Origin: JACCZX01 sp040003315
Lineage (GTDB): Bacteria; Pseudomonadota; Gammaproteobacteria; Burkholderiales; Burkholderiaceae_F
DNA length: 33,986 nucleotides
Assembly (NCBI GenBank): GCA_040003315.1
Contig: JBDUCU010000018.1
Location: 1-33,986, forward strand
Reading direction: 5' to 3'
The translations under genes and the position numbers were made by a program. Of this stretch, positions 25,492 to 33,485 are shown one piece after another (within the stretch, counting starts at the first letter, position 1; the number at the start of each line of letters is the position of its first letter). The notes under the pieces are model-generated. The model saw only the letters and a program-made list of their open reading frames with translations, was not told the DNA's origin and made no database searches.

Positions 25492-26352
25492 GTGAAGGAT
25501 CTCGTTGTTCAGGGACCGGCGCTTACGCCGGAAGCGCTCGACACCTTCAAGGTCGTCTGCATGCCCGAGCGGATTTCCTGGCAGGGTCGCTCGGCGCGCT
25601 GCGTCGGCGTTCACGACGATGGCGAAACGCGCAAGGCGGTGCAGGGCCTGTCGAATTACTGGAAGCTCGACAACGCCTTCGTCGACCCTGAGCTGCAGCT
25701 GTCGGACTTTTGTCTGCTGGCACTTGATATGGATTCGACACTGGTCAACATCGAGACGCTGGACGAGCTCGCAGCCTACGCTGGCAAGGGCGAGCAGGTG
25801 GCTACGATCACCGCAGCCGCAATGCGCGGCGAGCTTGACTACCGCGAAAGTCTGCGGCGGCGCGTGCGAATGCTGGCGGGGGTCGATGCCGATTTGCTGA
25901 CTCGGGTGCATGACGAGAAGCTCGCATTGAACGAGGGCGCGCAGCGCCTGGTGTCAGAGTGCCGCCGAGCCGGCTTGAAAACGCTGCTGGCCACCGGAGG
26001 ACTTAGTTTTTTCACCGAACGGATCAAGGCGAAGCTCGGCCTCGACTACGCACGCTCAAACGAGCTCGAGATCGTTGCGGGTCGATTGACCGGTAACGTT
26101 GCAGGGCCAGGGGGCGACGAGATCGTCGACGCGGCCGGTAAAGCGCAGGCAGTGCGCGATGTCTGCGCCGAGCTCGGCTGTCCGACCGCGAAAGCGATTG
26201 TCATCGGCGATGGTGCAAATGACCTCAAGATGATGAAGCTCGCCGGCATCTCGGTCGCGTATCGCGCCAAGCCGGTGGTGCGCCAGCGGGCGACGTTTGC
26301 GCTTGATTACAGCCCCCTCGACGGAGTGCTGAACTGGTTCATGACTCTATGA
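25492..26352 (+). CDS. serB: SerB, phosphoserine phosphatase
   Basis: SerB carries out the last step of serine synthesis, dephosphorylating O-phosphoserine. It is a HAD-superfamily enzyme of 286 residues. Motif I is ALDMDSTLVN with nucleophile Asp79 and Asp81. Motif II is the Thr of LLATGGLSFF. Motif IV is VIGDGANDLKMM. An N-terminal regulatory part of about 70 residues precedes the catalytic domain, as in many proteobacterial SerB proteins. The GTG start (25492) is 2 bases after the mfd stop, so the genes are almost certainly cotranscribed and coupled. It ends 88 bases from the convergent DUF882 stop. Confidence 0.96.
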   Translation: MKDLVVQGPALTPEALDTFKVVCMPERISWQGRSARCVGVHDDGETRKAVQGLSNYWKLDNAFVDPELQLSDFCLLALDMDSTLVNIETLDELAAYAGKGEQVATITAAAMRGELDYRESLRRRVRMLAGVDADLLTRVHDEKLALNEGAQRLVSECRRAGLKTLLATGGLSFFTERIKAKLGLDYARSNELEIVAGRLTGNVAGPGGDEIVDAAGKAQAVRDVCAELGCPTAKAIVIGDGANDLKMMKLAGISVAYRAKPVVRQRATFALDYSPLDGVLNWFMTL

Positions 26353-26413
26353 GCACGTCTGTTTACGTCGACCGGCAGTGCACTCGCGCAGCTGCACAGC
26401 GTGAGCGAACAAA

Positions 26414-26450
26414 TCGACGGGTAGCAAGCCTTCATGTCGCCTACCGTCGA
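26414..26450. repeat. Bulged inverted repeat between serB and the convergent DUF882 gene
   Basis: TCGACGGGTAG (26414-26424) and CTACCGTCGA (26441-26450) pair over ten positions with one bulged G, enclosing a 16-base loop. It lies where two genes converge and covers the DUF882 stop. No T-run follows on either strand, so a role as a bidirectional terminator is possible but weakly supported. Confidence 0.3.
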
Positions 26451-27028
26451 CTGCGCGGGCGATCGATCCAGATGCGTTCATCGCCGGTGTCAACGTGAAC
26501 GAAATTGCGGCCCGGATAGAGGCCCGTTCCACCGTGACCCAGCACGCTTGCCATGCCGGCCAAACGAACATTCGAGACACCGGTGACGCTGATATCAGCG
26601 GCCCTGCCGACCAGATGACGGGAGTCGAGCGCGGCACCTTCAGTGCGCATGTTCGTCTTGGGTGTTCTAAAGCCGGAATGAATGCGCAGCGGCGCGTTTA
26701 CACCTGAGCGAGCGAGCCACGTCTGCAACCCGCACAGGACGTCGAGCAAACCGTGATTCATCGGAAACACCCGGTCCGCCTGCAAATCGCGCAGCAGCCA
26801 GCAGATGTTCAAATACTCGTCGCGGTTGTATCCGCCGTCGGCGGTCCAGTAGGTGGCTTCGACAGCCTCACTGCCGCGTAGCAGACGCAACGTGCGCCGG
26901 TCGCGGAGCAACTCGCGCAGACGCGCTTCCGGCGTCGTATCGTTGACAGCATTGACGTTTGCGGCACATAACCCGACCCCCGCGGCGAGTAGCAACCGTC
27001 GACGCAAGCTCGGCAAGTTAGGGCACAT
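26441..27028 (-). CDS. DUF882 (YcbK/MepK-like) murein endopeptidase-like protein
   Basis: The 195-residue product belongs to the peptidase M15-like DUF882 family, whose E. coli member MepK cleaves 3-3 peptidoglycan crosslinks. A basic plus hydrophobic leader (LRRRLLLAAGVGLCAANVNA) suggests export, possibly by the Tat route. Zinc-site residues are His138 and Asp145 in SRHLVGRAADI, and His178 with Asp180 in FVHVD. RIHSGFRTPKTN (115-126) is the family substrate-loop motif. It starts 49 bases after the thiolase on the same strand, an odd partner, and probably belongs to the end of the same transcript. Catalytic residues are intact, so it is likely active; the exact bond cleaved is inferred. Confidence 0.9.
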   Translation of the reverse strand: MCPNLPSLRRRLLLAAGVGLCAANVNAVNDTTPEARLRELLRDRRTLRLLRGSEAVEATYWTADGGYNRDEYLNICWLLRDLQADRVFPMNHGLLDVLCGLQTWLARSGVNAPLRIHSGFRTPKTNMRTEGAALDSRHLVGRAADISVTGVSNVRLAGMASVLGHGGTGLYPGRNFVHVDTGDERIWIDRPRSRR

Positions 27029-27077
27029 CGCTGATTAACGGCGTGCGCGGTGTCTGCGCATACACGCGGCGCGGAGT

Positions 27078-28259
27078 TTAGATCCGCTCGAAGACAGCGG
27101 CGATTCCCTGCCCGCCGCCAATGCACATCGTGGCCAACGCATACCGGCCGCCGATCCGTTCGAGCTCATACAGGGCCTTGATGGTGATGATGGCTCCGGT
27201 GGCCCCGACCGGGTGGCCAAGCGAAATTCCGCTGCCGTTTGGATTGACCTTGGCGGGCGCAAAACCCAGATCCTTCGCCACAGCGCATGCTTGCGCGGCA
27301 AAAGCTTCGTTGGCTTCGATTACGTCGAGATCGCCGGCCTTTAGACCCGCGCGCTCGAGCGCTTTGCGCGTCGAAGGCACGGGACCGATGCCCATGTACT
27401 TCGGATCAACGCCCGCGTGCGCGTAGCTCACAAGTTTCGCCATCGGTTTGATACCGCGCTTTTCCGCAACGCTGCGCTCCATCAGCACCACCGCCGCCGC
27501 CCCATCGTTGATGCCCGACGAGTTGCCTGCGGTGACCGTGCCATTGTCCTTGGCGAATACCGGTTTGAGTTTCGCCATATCCTCGAGCGATACACCGTCG
27601 CGGAAATGCTCGTCGACCTCAAATTGTGTTGCGCCCTTCTTTCCTTTCACTTCGACCGGCAGAATTTGGCTCTTGAAGCGTCCCTCCTTCGTCGCAGCGG
27701 CCGCCCTACGATGACTCTCGACCGCGAGCGCATCCTGTTCCTGGCGCGTGATGCCCCATTTTGTCGCGACATTCTCGGCAGTCACGCCCATGTGAATCGC
27801 ATCGAACGGGTCATGCAACGCGCCGGTCATCATGTCGCTCGCCTTGAGGTCGCCCATTCTCTGTCCCCATCGCGCAGCAGGAAGCAGATACGGGCCGCGG
27901 GACATGCTTTCCGCGCCGCCGCCGATTGCGATGTCGGTGTCGCCCAGCATGATCGACTGCGCCGCAGAGATGATCGCCTGCAACCCGCTGCCGCACAGGC
28001 GGTTCAGCGTCAGGCAAGGCGCGCTCTGCGCCACCCCGCCATCGAGGGCGGCAACGCGAGCGAGATACATGTCCTTCGGCTCCGTGTTGATCACGTGGCC
28101 AAACACGACATGGCCGACCTCGTCGCCGGCGACTTGCGCGCGCTTGATCGCTTCGCTCACCACCAGCGCGCCGAGTCGCGTCGGCGCGACGTCCTTCAGA
28201 CTTCCGCCAAAGGCTCCGATCGCGGTGCGAACTCCACTGACGATGACGACTTCTCTCAT
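27078..28259 (-). CDS. phaA: Acetyl-CoA C-acetyltransferase (beta-ketothiolase), PhaA-type
   Basis: The enzyme condenses two acetyl-CoA to acetoacetyl-CoA, the first step of polyhydroxybutyrate synthesis, or runs in reverse in degradation. The 393-residue product has the typical PhaA length. The nucleophile is Cys89 in NRLCGSG. His349 lies in SLGHPVGATGA and the second catalytic Cys379 in TMCIGGGQG. The frame is open upstream into rimO, but ATG 28259, preceded by GGTGGGAG, gives the exact family start MREVVIVSGVRTAIG. It lies 19 bases after rimO. The nearby phaR favours the PHB role, although phaC and phaB are not in the window, so AtoB-like use cannot be excluded. Confidence 0.9.
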   Translation of the reverse strand: MREVVIVSGVRTAIGAFGGSLKDVAPTRLGALVVSEAIKRAQVAGDEVGHVVFGHVINTEPKDMYLARVAALDGGVAQSAPCLTLNRLCGSGLQAIISAAQSIMLGDTDIAIGGGAESMSRGPYLLPAARWGQRMGDLKASDMMTGALHDPFDAIHMGVTAENVATKWGITRQEQDALAVESHRRAAAATKEGRFKSQILPVEVKGKKGATQFEVDEHFRDGVSLEDMAKLKPVFAKDNGTVTAGNSSGINDGAAAVVLMERSVAEKRGIKPMAKLVSYAHAGVDPKYMGIGPVPSTRKALERAGLKAGDLDVIEANEAFAAQACAVAKDLGFAPAKVNPNGSGISLGHPVGATGAIITIKALYELERIGGRYALATMCIGGGQGIAAVFERI

Positions 28260-28278
28260 GCTCACTCCCACCGCGTCT

Positions 28279-29616
28279 CTAGCTAGGGCACACCAGGCCG
28301 CGCAGATCGTGTTCCGCCGCCGAGGTGATCCGCACGTTGACAAAATCGCCCGCACTGAGGTTGCGCTGACCCGTTGCGAATTCAACCGTGCCATCGATCT
28401 CCGGGGCGTCGCCCGCAGTGCGCCCCGTTGCAACGCTGGCACCGATCTCGTCGATCAGCACGCGCTGCACGCTACCGACCTTGCGCTGCAGACGCGTCGC
28501 GGAAACCTCGGCCTGCAACTGCATCAGCCGAGCACGCCGCTCCTCCCGCACGTCGTCGGGTACTTGATCAGCGAGTGCATTCGCGGCCGCGCCCTCGACA
28601 GGCGAATACGCGAAACATCCGACCCGATCGAGCTGCGCTTCACGCAGAAAGTCCAGCAGGTATTCAAATTCAGATTCGGTCTCGCCCGGAAATCCTGCAA
28701 TGAACGTGGAGCGGATCGTGATCTCCGGACAGATTGCGCGCCACGCGCGAATTCGCTCAATGCTTTTCTCGCCGGACGCCGGGCGCTTCATGGCTTTCAG
28801 GACACGTGGATGCGCATGTTGAAATGGCACGTCCAGATACGGCAACACCTCGCCGTCCGCCATCAGCGGGACAATCGCGTCGACGTGCGGATACGGATAA
28901 ACATAGTGCAGCCGGACCCACGCACCGTAGCGGGCAGCTAGCTTGCCGAGCTCGGTCACCAGTTCGGCCATCCGCGAGCGCACTGCGCGCCCACCGACAA
29001 AGCCGAATTGGTATTTGACATCGACGCCGTACGCGCTGGTGTCTTGCGAGATCACGAGCAACTCGCGCACGCCCTGCTTCAACAGATTCTCCGCCTCGCG
29101 CAAAACATCTCCGATCGGCCGCGACACCAGATCGCCGCGCATTGCGGGGATGATGCAGAAGCTGCAGCGGTGATTGCAGCCTTCGGAGATCTTCAGGTAC
29201 GCATAGTGGCGCGGCGTCAGCTTGATACCGGCCGGTGGCACCAGGTCGGTGTATGGATCATGCGGTTTCGGCAGATGCCGGTGTACGTGATCGAGAACTT
29301 CGCCGGCGGCATGCGGCCCGGTGACGGCGAGCACTTTCGGATGCACCTGCGAAACGAAATTGCGGTCGCCTTCTCTCTTGGCGCCCAGGCAGCCCGTGAC
29401 AATAACCTTGCCGTTTTCGGCAAGTGCTTCGCCGATGGCGTCGAGCGACTCTTGAACCGCCGCATCGATGAATCCGCAGGTGTTGACGATGACCAGATCT
29501 GCGTCACGATAGCTGGGACTCGTCGCATACCCCTCGGCGCGCAGCTGCGTGACGATCAGCTCCGTGTCAACCAACGCCTTGGGGCAGCCGAGAGATACAA
29601 AGCCCACCGACGGCAC
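28279..29616 (-). CDS. rimO: RimO, ribosomal protein S12 methylthiotransferase
   Basis: RimO adds a methylthio group to an aspartate of ribosomal protein S12 using radical SAM chemistry. The N-terminal MTTase domain binds an auxiliary 4Fe-4S cluster through Cys11 (SLGCPKA), Cys47 (NTCGF) and Cys76 (TGCLG). The radical SAM cluster uses Cys147, Cys151 and Cys154 in GCNHRCSFC. A C-terminal TRAM-like domain follows. The start is set at GTG 29616 because AGGAGG lies five bases ahead, giving 445 residues; an upstream ATG at 29667 would add 17 nonconserved residues. The gene lies between phaR and the thiolase on the same strand. Confidence 0.95.
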   Translation of the reverse strand: MPSVGFVSLGCPKALVDTELIVTQLRAEGYATSPSYRDADLVIVNTCGFIDAAVQESLDAIGEALAENGKVIVTGCLGAKREGDRNFVSQVHPKVLAVTGPHAAGEVLDHVHRHLPKPHDPYTDLVPPAGIKLTPRHYAYLKISEGCNHRCSFCIIPAMRGDLVSRPIGDVLREAENLLKQGVRELLVISQDTSAYGVDVKYQFGFVGGRAVRSRMAELVTELGKLAARYGAWVRLHYVYPYPHVDAIVPLMADGEVLPYLDVPFQHAHPRVLKAMKRPASGEKSIERIRAWRAICPEITIRSTFIAGFPGETESEFEYLLDFLREAQLDRVGCFAYSPVEGAAANALADQVPDDVREERRARLMQLQAEVSATRLQRKVGSVQRVLIDEIGASVATGRTAGDAPEIDGTVEFATGQRNLSAGDFVNVRITSAAEHDLRGLVCPS

Positions 29617-29621
29617 GGTCG

Positions 29622-29627
29622 CCTCCT
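29622..29627 (-). promoter_or_regulatory. Strong ribosome binding site fixing the rimO start
   Basis: AGGAGG on the minus strand is five bases upstream of GTG 29616. It decides the start of RimO in favour of GTG over the upstream in-frame ATG at 29667. Confidence 0.75.
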
Positions 29628-29678
29628 GACGGGCGCGCGGCCGGCGGGCCGCCGTTAACGCACTCATGTCAACGCCGG

Positions 29679-30218
29679 TTACTTTTTGTCGCCGGTAAAT
29701 CCGGGGAAGCTGGTGAACATCGAACGCGTCTGATTCTGCATGTTCTCCTGCATCTGCACGAACAGGTTCTTCGACTGCTCAATGTAGCTCGACATCATCG
29801 ACTGAATCATGGGCGCCTGCATGTTGACGAACTGTGTCCACATCTCAGGACCTATCTTGTTGGTCTCGTAAAAAGCCTTGCTCTGCTCCTGCAGCTTTCC
29901 CTGGATGTCGATGAACGCCTGAATGTTTTTCTCCAGATACGGCCCCATCATTCCCTGCATCGCGTTACCGTAGAAGCGGATGATGTGCGACAGCATCGGC
30001 GCCGAGAACATCGGAAGCCCGCCTGCTTCCTCCTCCAAAATGATCTGCAACAGGATCTGCCGCGTCAGGTCGTCGTTCGACTTCGCATCGATCACCTGAA
30101 AATTCTCCTGCTCGAGCACCAGCTGCTTCACATCGGCCAGCGTTATGTACGTGCTGGTTTGCGTGTCGTACAGGCGACGATTCGGATACTTCTTGATCAG
30201 GCGAACGGACGTTGCCAT
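29679..30218 (-). CDS. phaR: PhaR, polyhydroxyalkanoate synthesis regulator
   Basis: PhaR represses phasin and often its own gene, and is released when it binds nascent PHB granules. The 179-residue product starts with the conserved DNA-binding segment VRLIKKYPNRRLYDTQTS (5-22). Accumulation-regulator repeats and a Met/Gln-rich tail (for example FVQMQENMQNQTRSMF) then suit granule binding. GAGAGAGG lies just upstream of the ATG. The gene leads phaR-rimO-thiolase-DUF882 on the minus strand and is divergent from the ABC importer. Its presence indicates PHB storage in the organism, although synthase and phasin genes are elsewhere. Confidence 0.94.
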   Translation of the reverse strand: MATSVRLIKKYPNRRLYDTQTSTYITLADVKQLVLEQENFQVIDAKSNDDLTRQILLQIILEEEAGGLPMFSAPMLSHIIRFYGNAMQGMMGPYLEKNIQAFIDIQGKLQEQSKAFYETNKIGPEMWTQFVNMQAPMIQSMMSSYIEQSKNLFVQMQENMQNQTRSMFTSFPGFTGDKK

Positions 30219-30244
30219 GTTTGCCTCTCTCGAGCGGATCGCGG

Positions 30245-30281
30245 ATTCTATCCGTTATGTCGCAGCGCAGCGTCGGCCCAA
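30245..30281 (-). promoter_or_regulatory. Candidate phaR promoter with a TGC-rich core
   Basis: On the minus strand TTGGGC (30276-30281), a 16-base spacer and CATAAC (30254-30259) form a weak sigma-70 candidate. TAGAAT (30245-30250) is a better -10 but lacks a -35 at the right distance. CGCTGCGCTGCG (30261-30272) lies between. PhaR proteins are known to bind TGC-rich sites and to autoregulate, so this could be the operator. Confidence 0.25.
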
Positions 30282-30336
30282 AGCGACCTGCCGACGTTCT
30301 GCGAGAATCAGCGCAAATGAATATGAGGAGGCCACC

Positions 30337-31677
30337 ATGATTCGCTCAGTCGCGCTACGCATCGCGATCGTCGCTGCTGCGTCTACGTTGATGTCAGCCA
30401 CGGCAAGTCACGCGGGCACCGTTACCGTCATCACGTCGTTTCCTAAGGAGCTGACGGCGGCTTACAAAGCCGCCTTTGAGAAGGCCAATCCCGGCATCCA
30501 GATCGAAATACTGAACAAGAGCACCGTAGCCGGCATCGCGTTCGTACGCGAAACAGCCGTCGGACAGCGACCCGATGTGTTTTGGGCGTCCGCGCCCGAT
30601 GCGTTCGAGGTGCTGAAGCGCGACAACTTGCTGGTCATCGCGCCCGACGTCGAGAACAAGGCGATCCCAGCGAAGATCGGCAACTACCCGATCAACGATC
30701 CGCAGGGGTTTTACAAAGGTCAGGCGCTCGCCGGCTACGGCATCATGTACAACACGCGCTACCTGAAGGCCAACAAGCTTGCCGCGCCGAAAGACTGGGA
30801 CGATCTGCTAAAGCGCGAATGGTTCGGGCACGTCGCGATGACGGCACCGTCGCGTTCGGGCACGATGCATCTGACAGTCGAAACGATCTTGCAGGGCGAA
30901 GGTTGGGACGCCGGTTGGGGCAAGGTGATTGAAATGGCGGGCAACAGCGCACAAATTACCGAGCGCAGTTTCGGAGTGCCTGACGGCATCAATAATGGCC
31001 AGTTCGGCGCGGGCCCGGTGATCGATTTCTTCGGATTGGCGGGCAAGTATTCGGGCTTTCCGGTCGAGTTCGTCTATCCGGCGCTGACTTCGATCGTGCC
31101 GGCCAATATTGCGTTGGTTGCTGGTGGAAAGAACACTGCCGAAGCGAAAAAATTCGTGCAGTTCACGCTGAGCCAGCCCGGTCAGGAGTTGCTGCTCGAT
31201 CCGAAGATCTCGCGCCTGCCGGTGCTCGCATATTCGAGCTTCGGCAACAAGATCCCCGCCGGATATCCGGACCCGCAAGCGATCGTCAAGCGCGCGAAGG
31301 TCAACTTCAACGCTGATCTGTCCGAAGATCGCTACTCCGTCGTGCACTCGCTGTTCGATCAGACGATCACATTCCGCTTGAAGGAGTTGCAGGGCGCAAC
31401 CAAGGCGATTCACGATGCCGAAGCGAAGTTCGCTGGCAAAAGCAATCCGCACGCGGCCGAGCTAATCAAACAGGCGCGCGCGCTGGCATTTACGCCGATC
31501 GTTTCGTCTTCGCTGGCGGGACAAAAGGACTTTCTGAAAGTGTTCGCATCGAACAAGAAGGAGGTTGCGGTTTCCAAGCAGATCACCGGTCTCGAAGAGA
31601 GTTGGAATCGAAAAGCGCGCGAGAATTACGCGAAGGCGACCGAGCTGGCGCAACAGGCGGCCGCTTCAATAAAGTAG
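30337..31677 (+). CDS. Periplasmic substrate-binding protein of an ABC importer
   Basis: This is a 446-residue extracellular solute-binding protein of the class that serves Fe3+, 2-aminoethylphosphonate and phosphoglycerate. A Sec signal peptide covers about residues 1-26 (leader ending ATASHA). The mature protein begins GTVTVITSFPKELTAAYKAA. Other class features are DVFWASAPDAFEVL, MTAPSRSGTMHL and TLSQPGQELLL. A charged, Lys/Ala-rich helical C-terminal extension of some 60 residues is longer than in simple iron-binding proteins. AGGAGG (30326-30331) lies five bases before the ATG; a longer upstream open frame reaching into phaR is spurious. The permease starts 10 bases downstream. The substrate cannot be decided from sequence alone. 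Confidence 0.88.
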   Translation: MIRSVALRIAIVAAASTLMSATASHAGTVTVITSFPKELTAAYKAAFEKANPGIQIEILNKSTVAGIAFVRETAVGQRPDVFWASAPDAFEVLKRDNLLVIAPDVENKAIPAKIGNYPINDPQGFYKGQALAGYGIMYNTRYLKANKLAAPKDWDDLLKREWFGHVAMTAPSRSGTMHLTVETILQGEGWDAGWGKVIEMAGNSAQITERSFGVPDGINNGQFGAGPVIDFFGLAGKYSGFPVEFVYPALTSIVPANIALVAGGKNTAEAKKFVQFTLSQPGQELLLDPKISRLPVLAYSSFGNKIPAGYPDPQAIVKRAKVNFNADLSEDRYSVVHSLFDQTITFRLKELQGATKAIHDAEAKFAGKSNPHAAELIKQARALAFTPIVSSSLAGQKDFLKVFASNKKEVAVSKQITGLEESWNRKARENYAKATELAQQAAASIK

Positions 31678-31687
31678 TTGTCTCCCC

Positions 31688-33418
31688 ATGGCAGTGGCGC
31701 CGGCTGACGCATTGCCGCTTGGCACCGGCGTTCACGTGCGACGGCTGCTCGGAGCCTCGTGGCGTTCGTATCTCGTTCTGTTCGCGATCGCCGCGTTCCT
31801 GCTCGCGTTGCTACTGATTCCGGTCGGCGCGGTATTCATAACCGCGTTCCGCGACGGCGACGGCAGCTTCACGCTCGGTCATTTCGGAACGTTCTTCGCG
31901 ACCGGCCTGATGCGCGAGTCGTTCGGTAACTCGCTTTACGTTGCTATAACAAGCGTCATGGCCGCATCGCTGATCGCGGTACCGCTGGCGTACATCACCG
32001 TGCGCTTCCAATTCCACGGCGCACTGCTGATCCAGACGCTCGGCGTGCTGCCGCTGATCATGCCTCCGTTCGTCGGCGCAGTGGCGATGCAGCTGATCTT
32101 CGGCCGCTCGGGTTCCGTCAATCTGCTGCTCGACGAAACGTTCGGCTTCTCGGTTCCGATCATGCAGGGGCTGACCGGCGTGATCTTCGTCGAGAGCCTG
32201 CACTACTTTCCATTCATCCTGATGAATCTGATCGTCGCGCTGCGTGCGATCGACGGCGCGATGGAGGAAGCCGCTTTGAATCTCGGCGCCAAGGGATGGC
32301 GATTGTTTTCTCGCATTGTCTTTCCGCTGGCGCTGCCGGGTTATCTCGCCGGTGCAGCGCTTGTATTCATCAAGGTCTTCGATGACCTCGGCACGCCGCT
32401 GGTGCTGGGGCAAACCAACATGCTCGCGCCGCAAGCGTACCTGCGCATCACGCAGGTCGGGCTCGAAGACCCGCTCGGCTACGTGATCAGCGTGATCATG
32501 ATCGCGTTCTCGATCCTCGCACTGTGGCTGTCGATCCGCGTGATGAAGGGCAAGGATTATTCGACGTTGCAAAAAGGCGGCGCCGGTATCGCGCGGCGCA
32601 GGCTTTCGCGCGGCGAATCGTGGCTGGCCTACGCGGTAATCGCGCTGGTGCTGCTGGTCGTGCTGAGTCCGCATCTGGGACTGCTGTTGCTGTCATTCGC
32701 GCGTATCTGGAGTTTCTCAGTGCTGCCCGACGATTACACGCTTGCCAACTACGCAACCGTGTTTTCCGACAGCACCGGCATGATCACCAACACGTTGCTG
32801 TACTGCGGGTTGGCAGCATCGATCGACGTTGTAATCGGCGTGGCGATTGCGTATCTAATTTTGCGCACTCGCATCCCAGCGCGCCAGTGGCTCGACTTTG
32901 CAGCCAGCGCGGCGATCGCGGTACCTGGGATCGTGTTGGCGATCGGATATCTGCGCACCTTCCAGAGCTTTGAGATCGGTGGCGTACTGATAACTCAAAC
33001 ATGGCTGCTGATCATGCTGGCCTATGCAGTGCGCAGACTGCCGTACGCGTTGCGCTCATGCATGGCAGCGTTGCAGCAGATCAACCTCAGTCTCGAAGAG
33101 GCTGCCGAGATGTTGGGCGCCAGCAAATGGCGTTCGGTGCGGCGAGTGGTGATCCCGCTGATGGCCGGCGGCATTCTCGCCGGGTTCCTTTCGAGCTTCA
33201 TCACCGCGGCGGTCGAACTCTCCGCGACAATCTTGCTGGTGGTGAAAGAATCCCAGGCCCCGATGAGCTATGGAATTTATCTGTACATGCAATCGATATC
33301 AGGCCGCGGCGCCGGCGCGGCGCTCGGCGTTTTGCTCGTGCTGACGGTCGCTATCGGTATCTATATGTCGCACGTGTTGGCTGACCGTGCCAATCGCAAT
33401 TTAGAGCCTACCTCATGA
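31688..33418 (+). CDS. Fused two-domain ABC transporter permease (FbpB/ThiP-like)
   Basis: The 576-residue inner-membrane protein carries two permease halves in one chain. Each half has an EAA loop that contacts the ATPase: EEAALNLGAKGWRLFSRIV, and EEAAEMLGASKWRSVRRVV in the second half. About twelve hydrophobic segments are visible, the first at 35-57. This fused layout is typical of importers for ferric iron, thiamine and phosphonates. It lies 10 bases after the binding-protein gene. Its TGA sits in an ATGA that also contains the upstream candidate start of the ATPase, and within the left arm of an 18-bp inverted repeat. Confidence 0.92.
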   Translation: MAVAPADALPLGTGVHVRRLLGASWRSYLVLFAIAAFLLALLLIPVGAVFITAFRDGDGSFTLGHFGTFFATGLMRESFGNSLYVAITSVMAASLIAVPLAYITVRFQFHGALLIQTLGVLPLIMPPFVGAVAMQLIFGRSGSVNLLLDETFGFSVPIMQGLTGVIFVESLHYFPFILMNLIVALRAIDGAMEEAALNLGAKGWRLFSRIVFPLALPGYLAGAALVFIKVFDDLGTPLVLGQTNMLAPQAYLRITQVGLEDPLGYVISVIMIAFSILALWLSIRVMKGKDYSTLQKGGAGIARRRLSRGESWLAYAVIALVLLVVLSPHLGLLLLSFARIWSFSVLPDDYTLANYATVFSDSTGMITNTLLYCGLAASIDVVIGVAIAYLILRTRIPARQWLDFAASAAIAVPGIVLAIGYLRTFQSFEIGGVLITQTWLLIMLAYAVRRLPYALRSCMAALQQINLSLEEAAEMLGASKWRSVRRVVIPLMAGGILAGFLSSFITAAVELSATILLVVKESQAPMSYGIYLYMQSISGRGAGAALGVLLVLTVAIGIYMSHVLADRANRNLEPTS

Positions 33419-33485
33419 GCCCGCATGAGCCGAGTTGTCACCAAGACTCTTGGGGAGCGGGGTGGACGCGGGCTCATGAGATAGG
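33407..33485. repeat. 18-bp inverted repeat at the permease/ATPase junction
   Basis: The left arm CCTACCTCATGAGCCCGC (33407-33424) and the reverse complement of the right arm (33468-33485) match at 17 of 18 positions, with a 43-base loop. A small CCAAG-ACT-CTTGG hairpin (33441-33453) lies in the loop. Both arms contain the palindrome CTCATGAG (33412-33419 and 33473-33480), which therefore also forms an 8-bp direct repeat. The left arm covers the permease stop. It may be a regulatory stem, a REP- or MITE-like remnant with an 8-bp target duplication, or an assembly artefact. Confidence 0.7.

Noticed and set aside
27046..27068. Hairpin between the thiolase and DUF882 genes as a terminator
   Set aside because: The stem is short with a bulge and no T-run follows on the minus strand, so it is indistinguishable from chance in GC-rich DNA.
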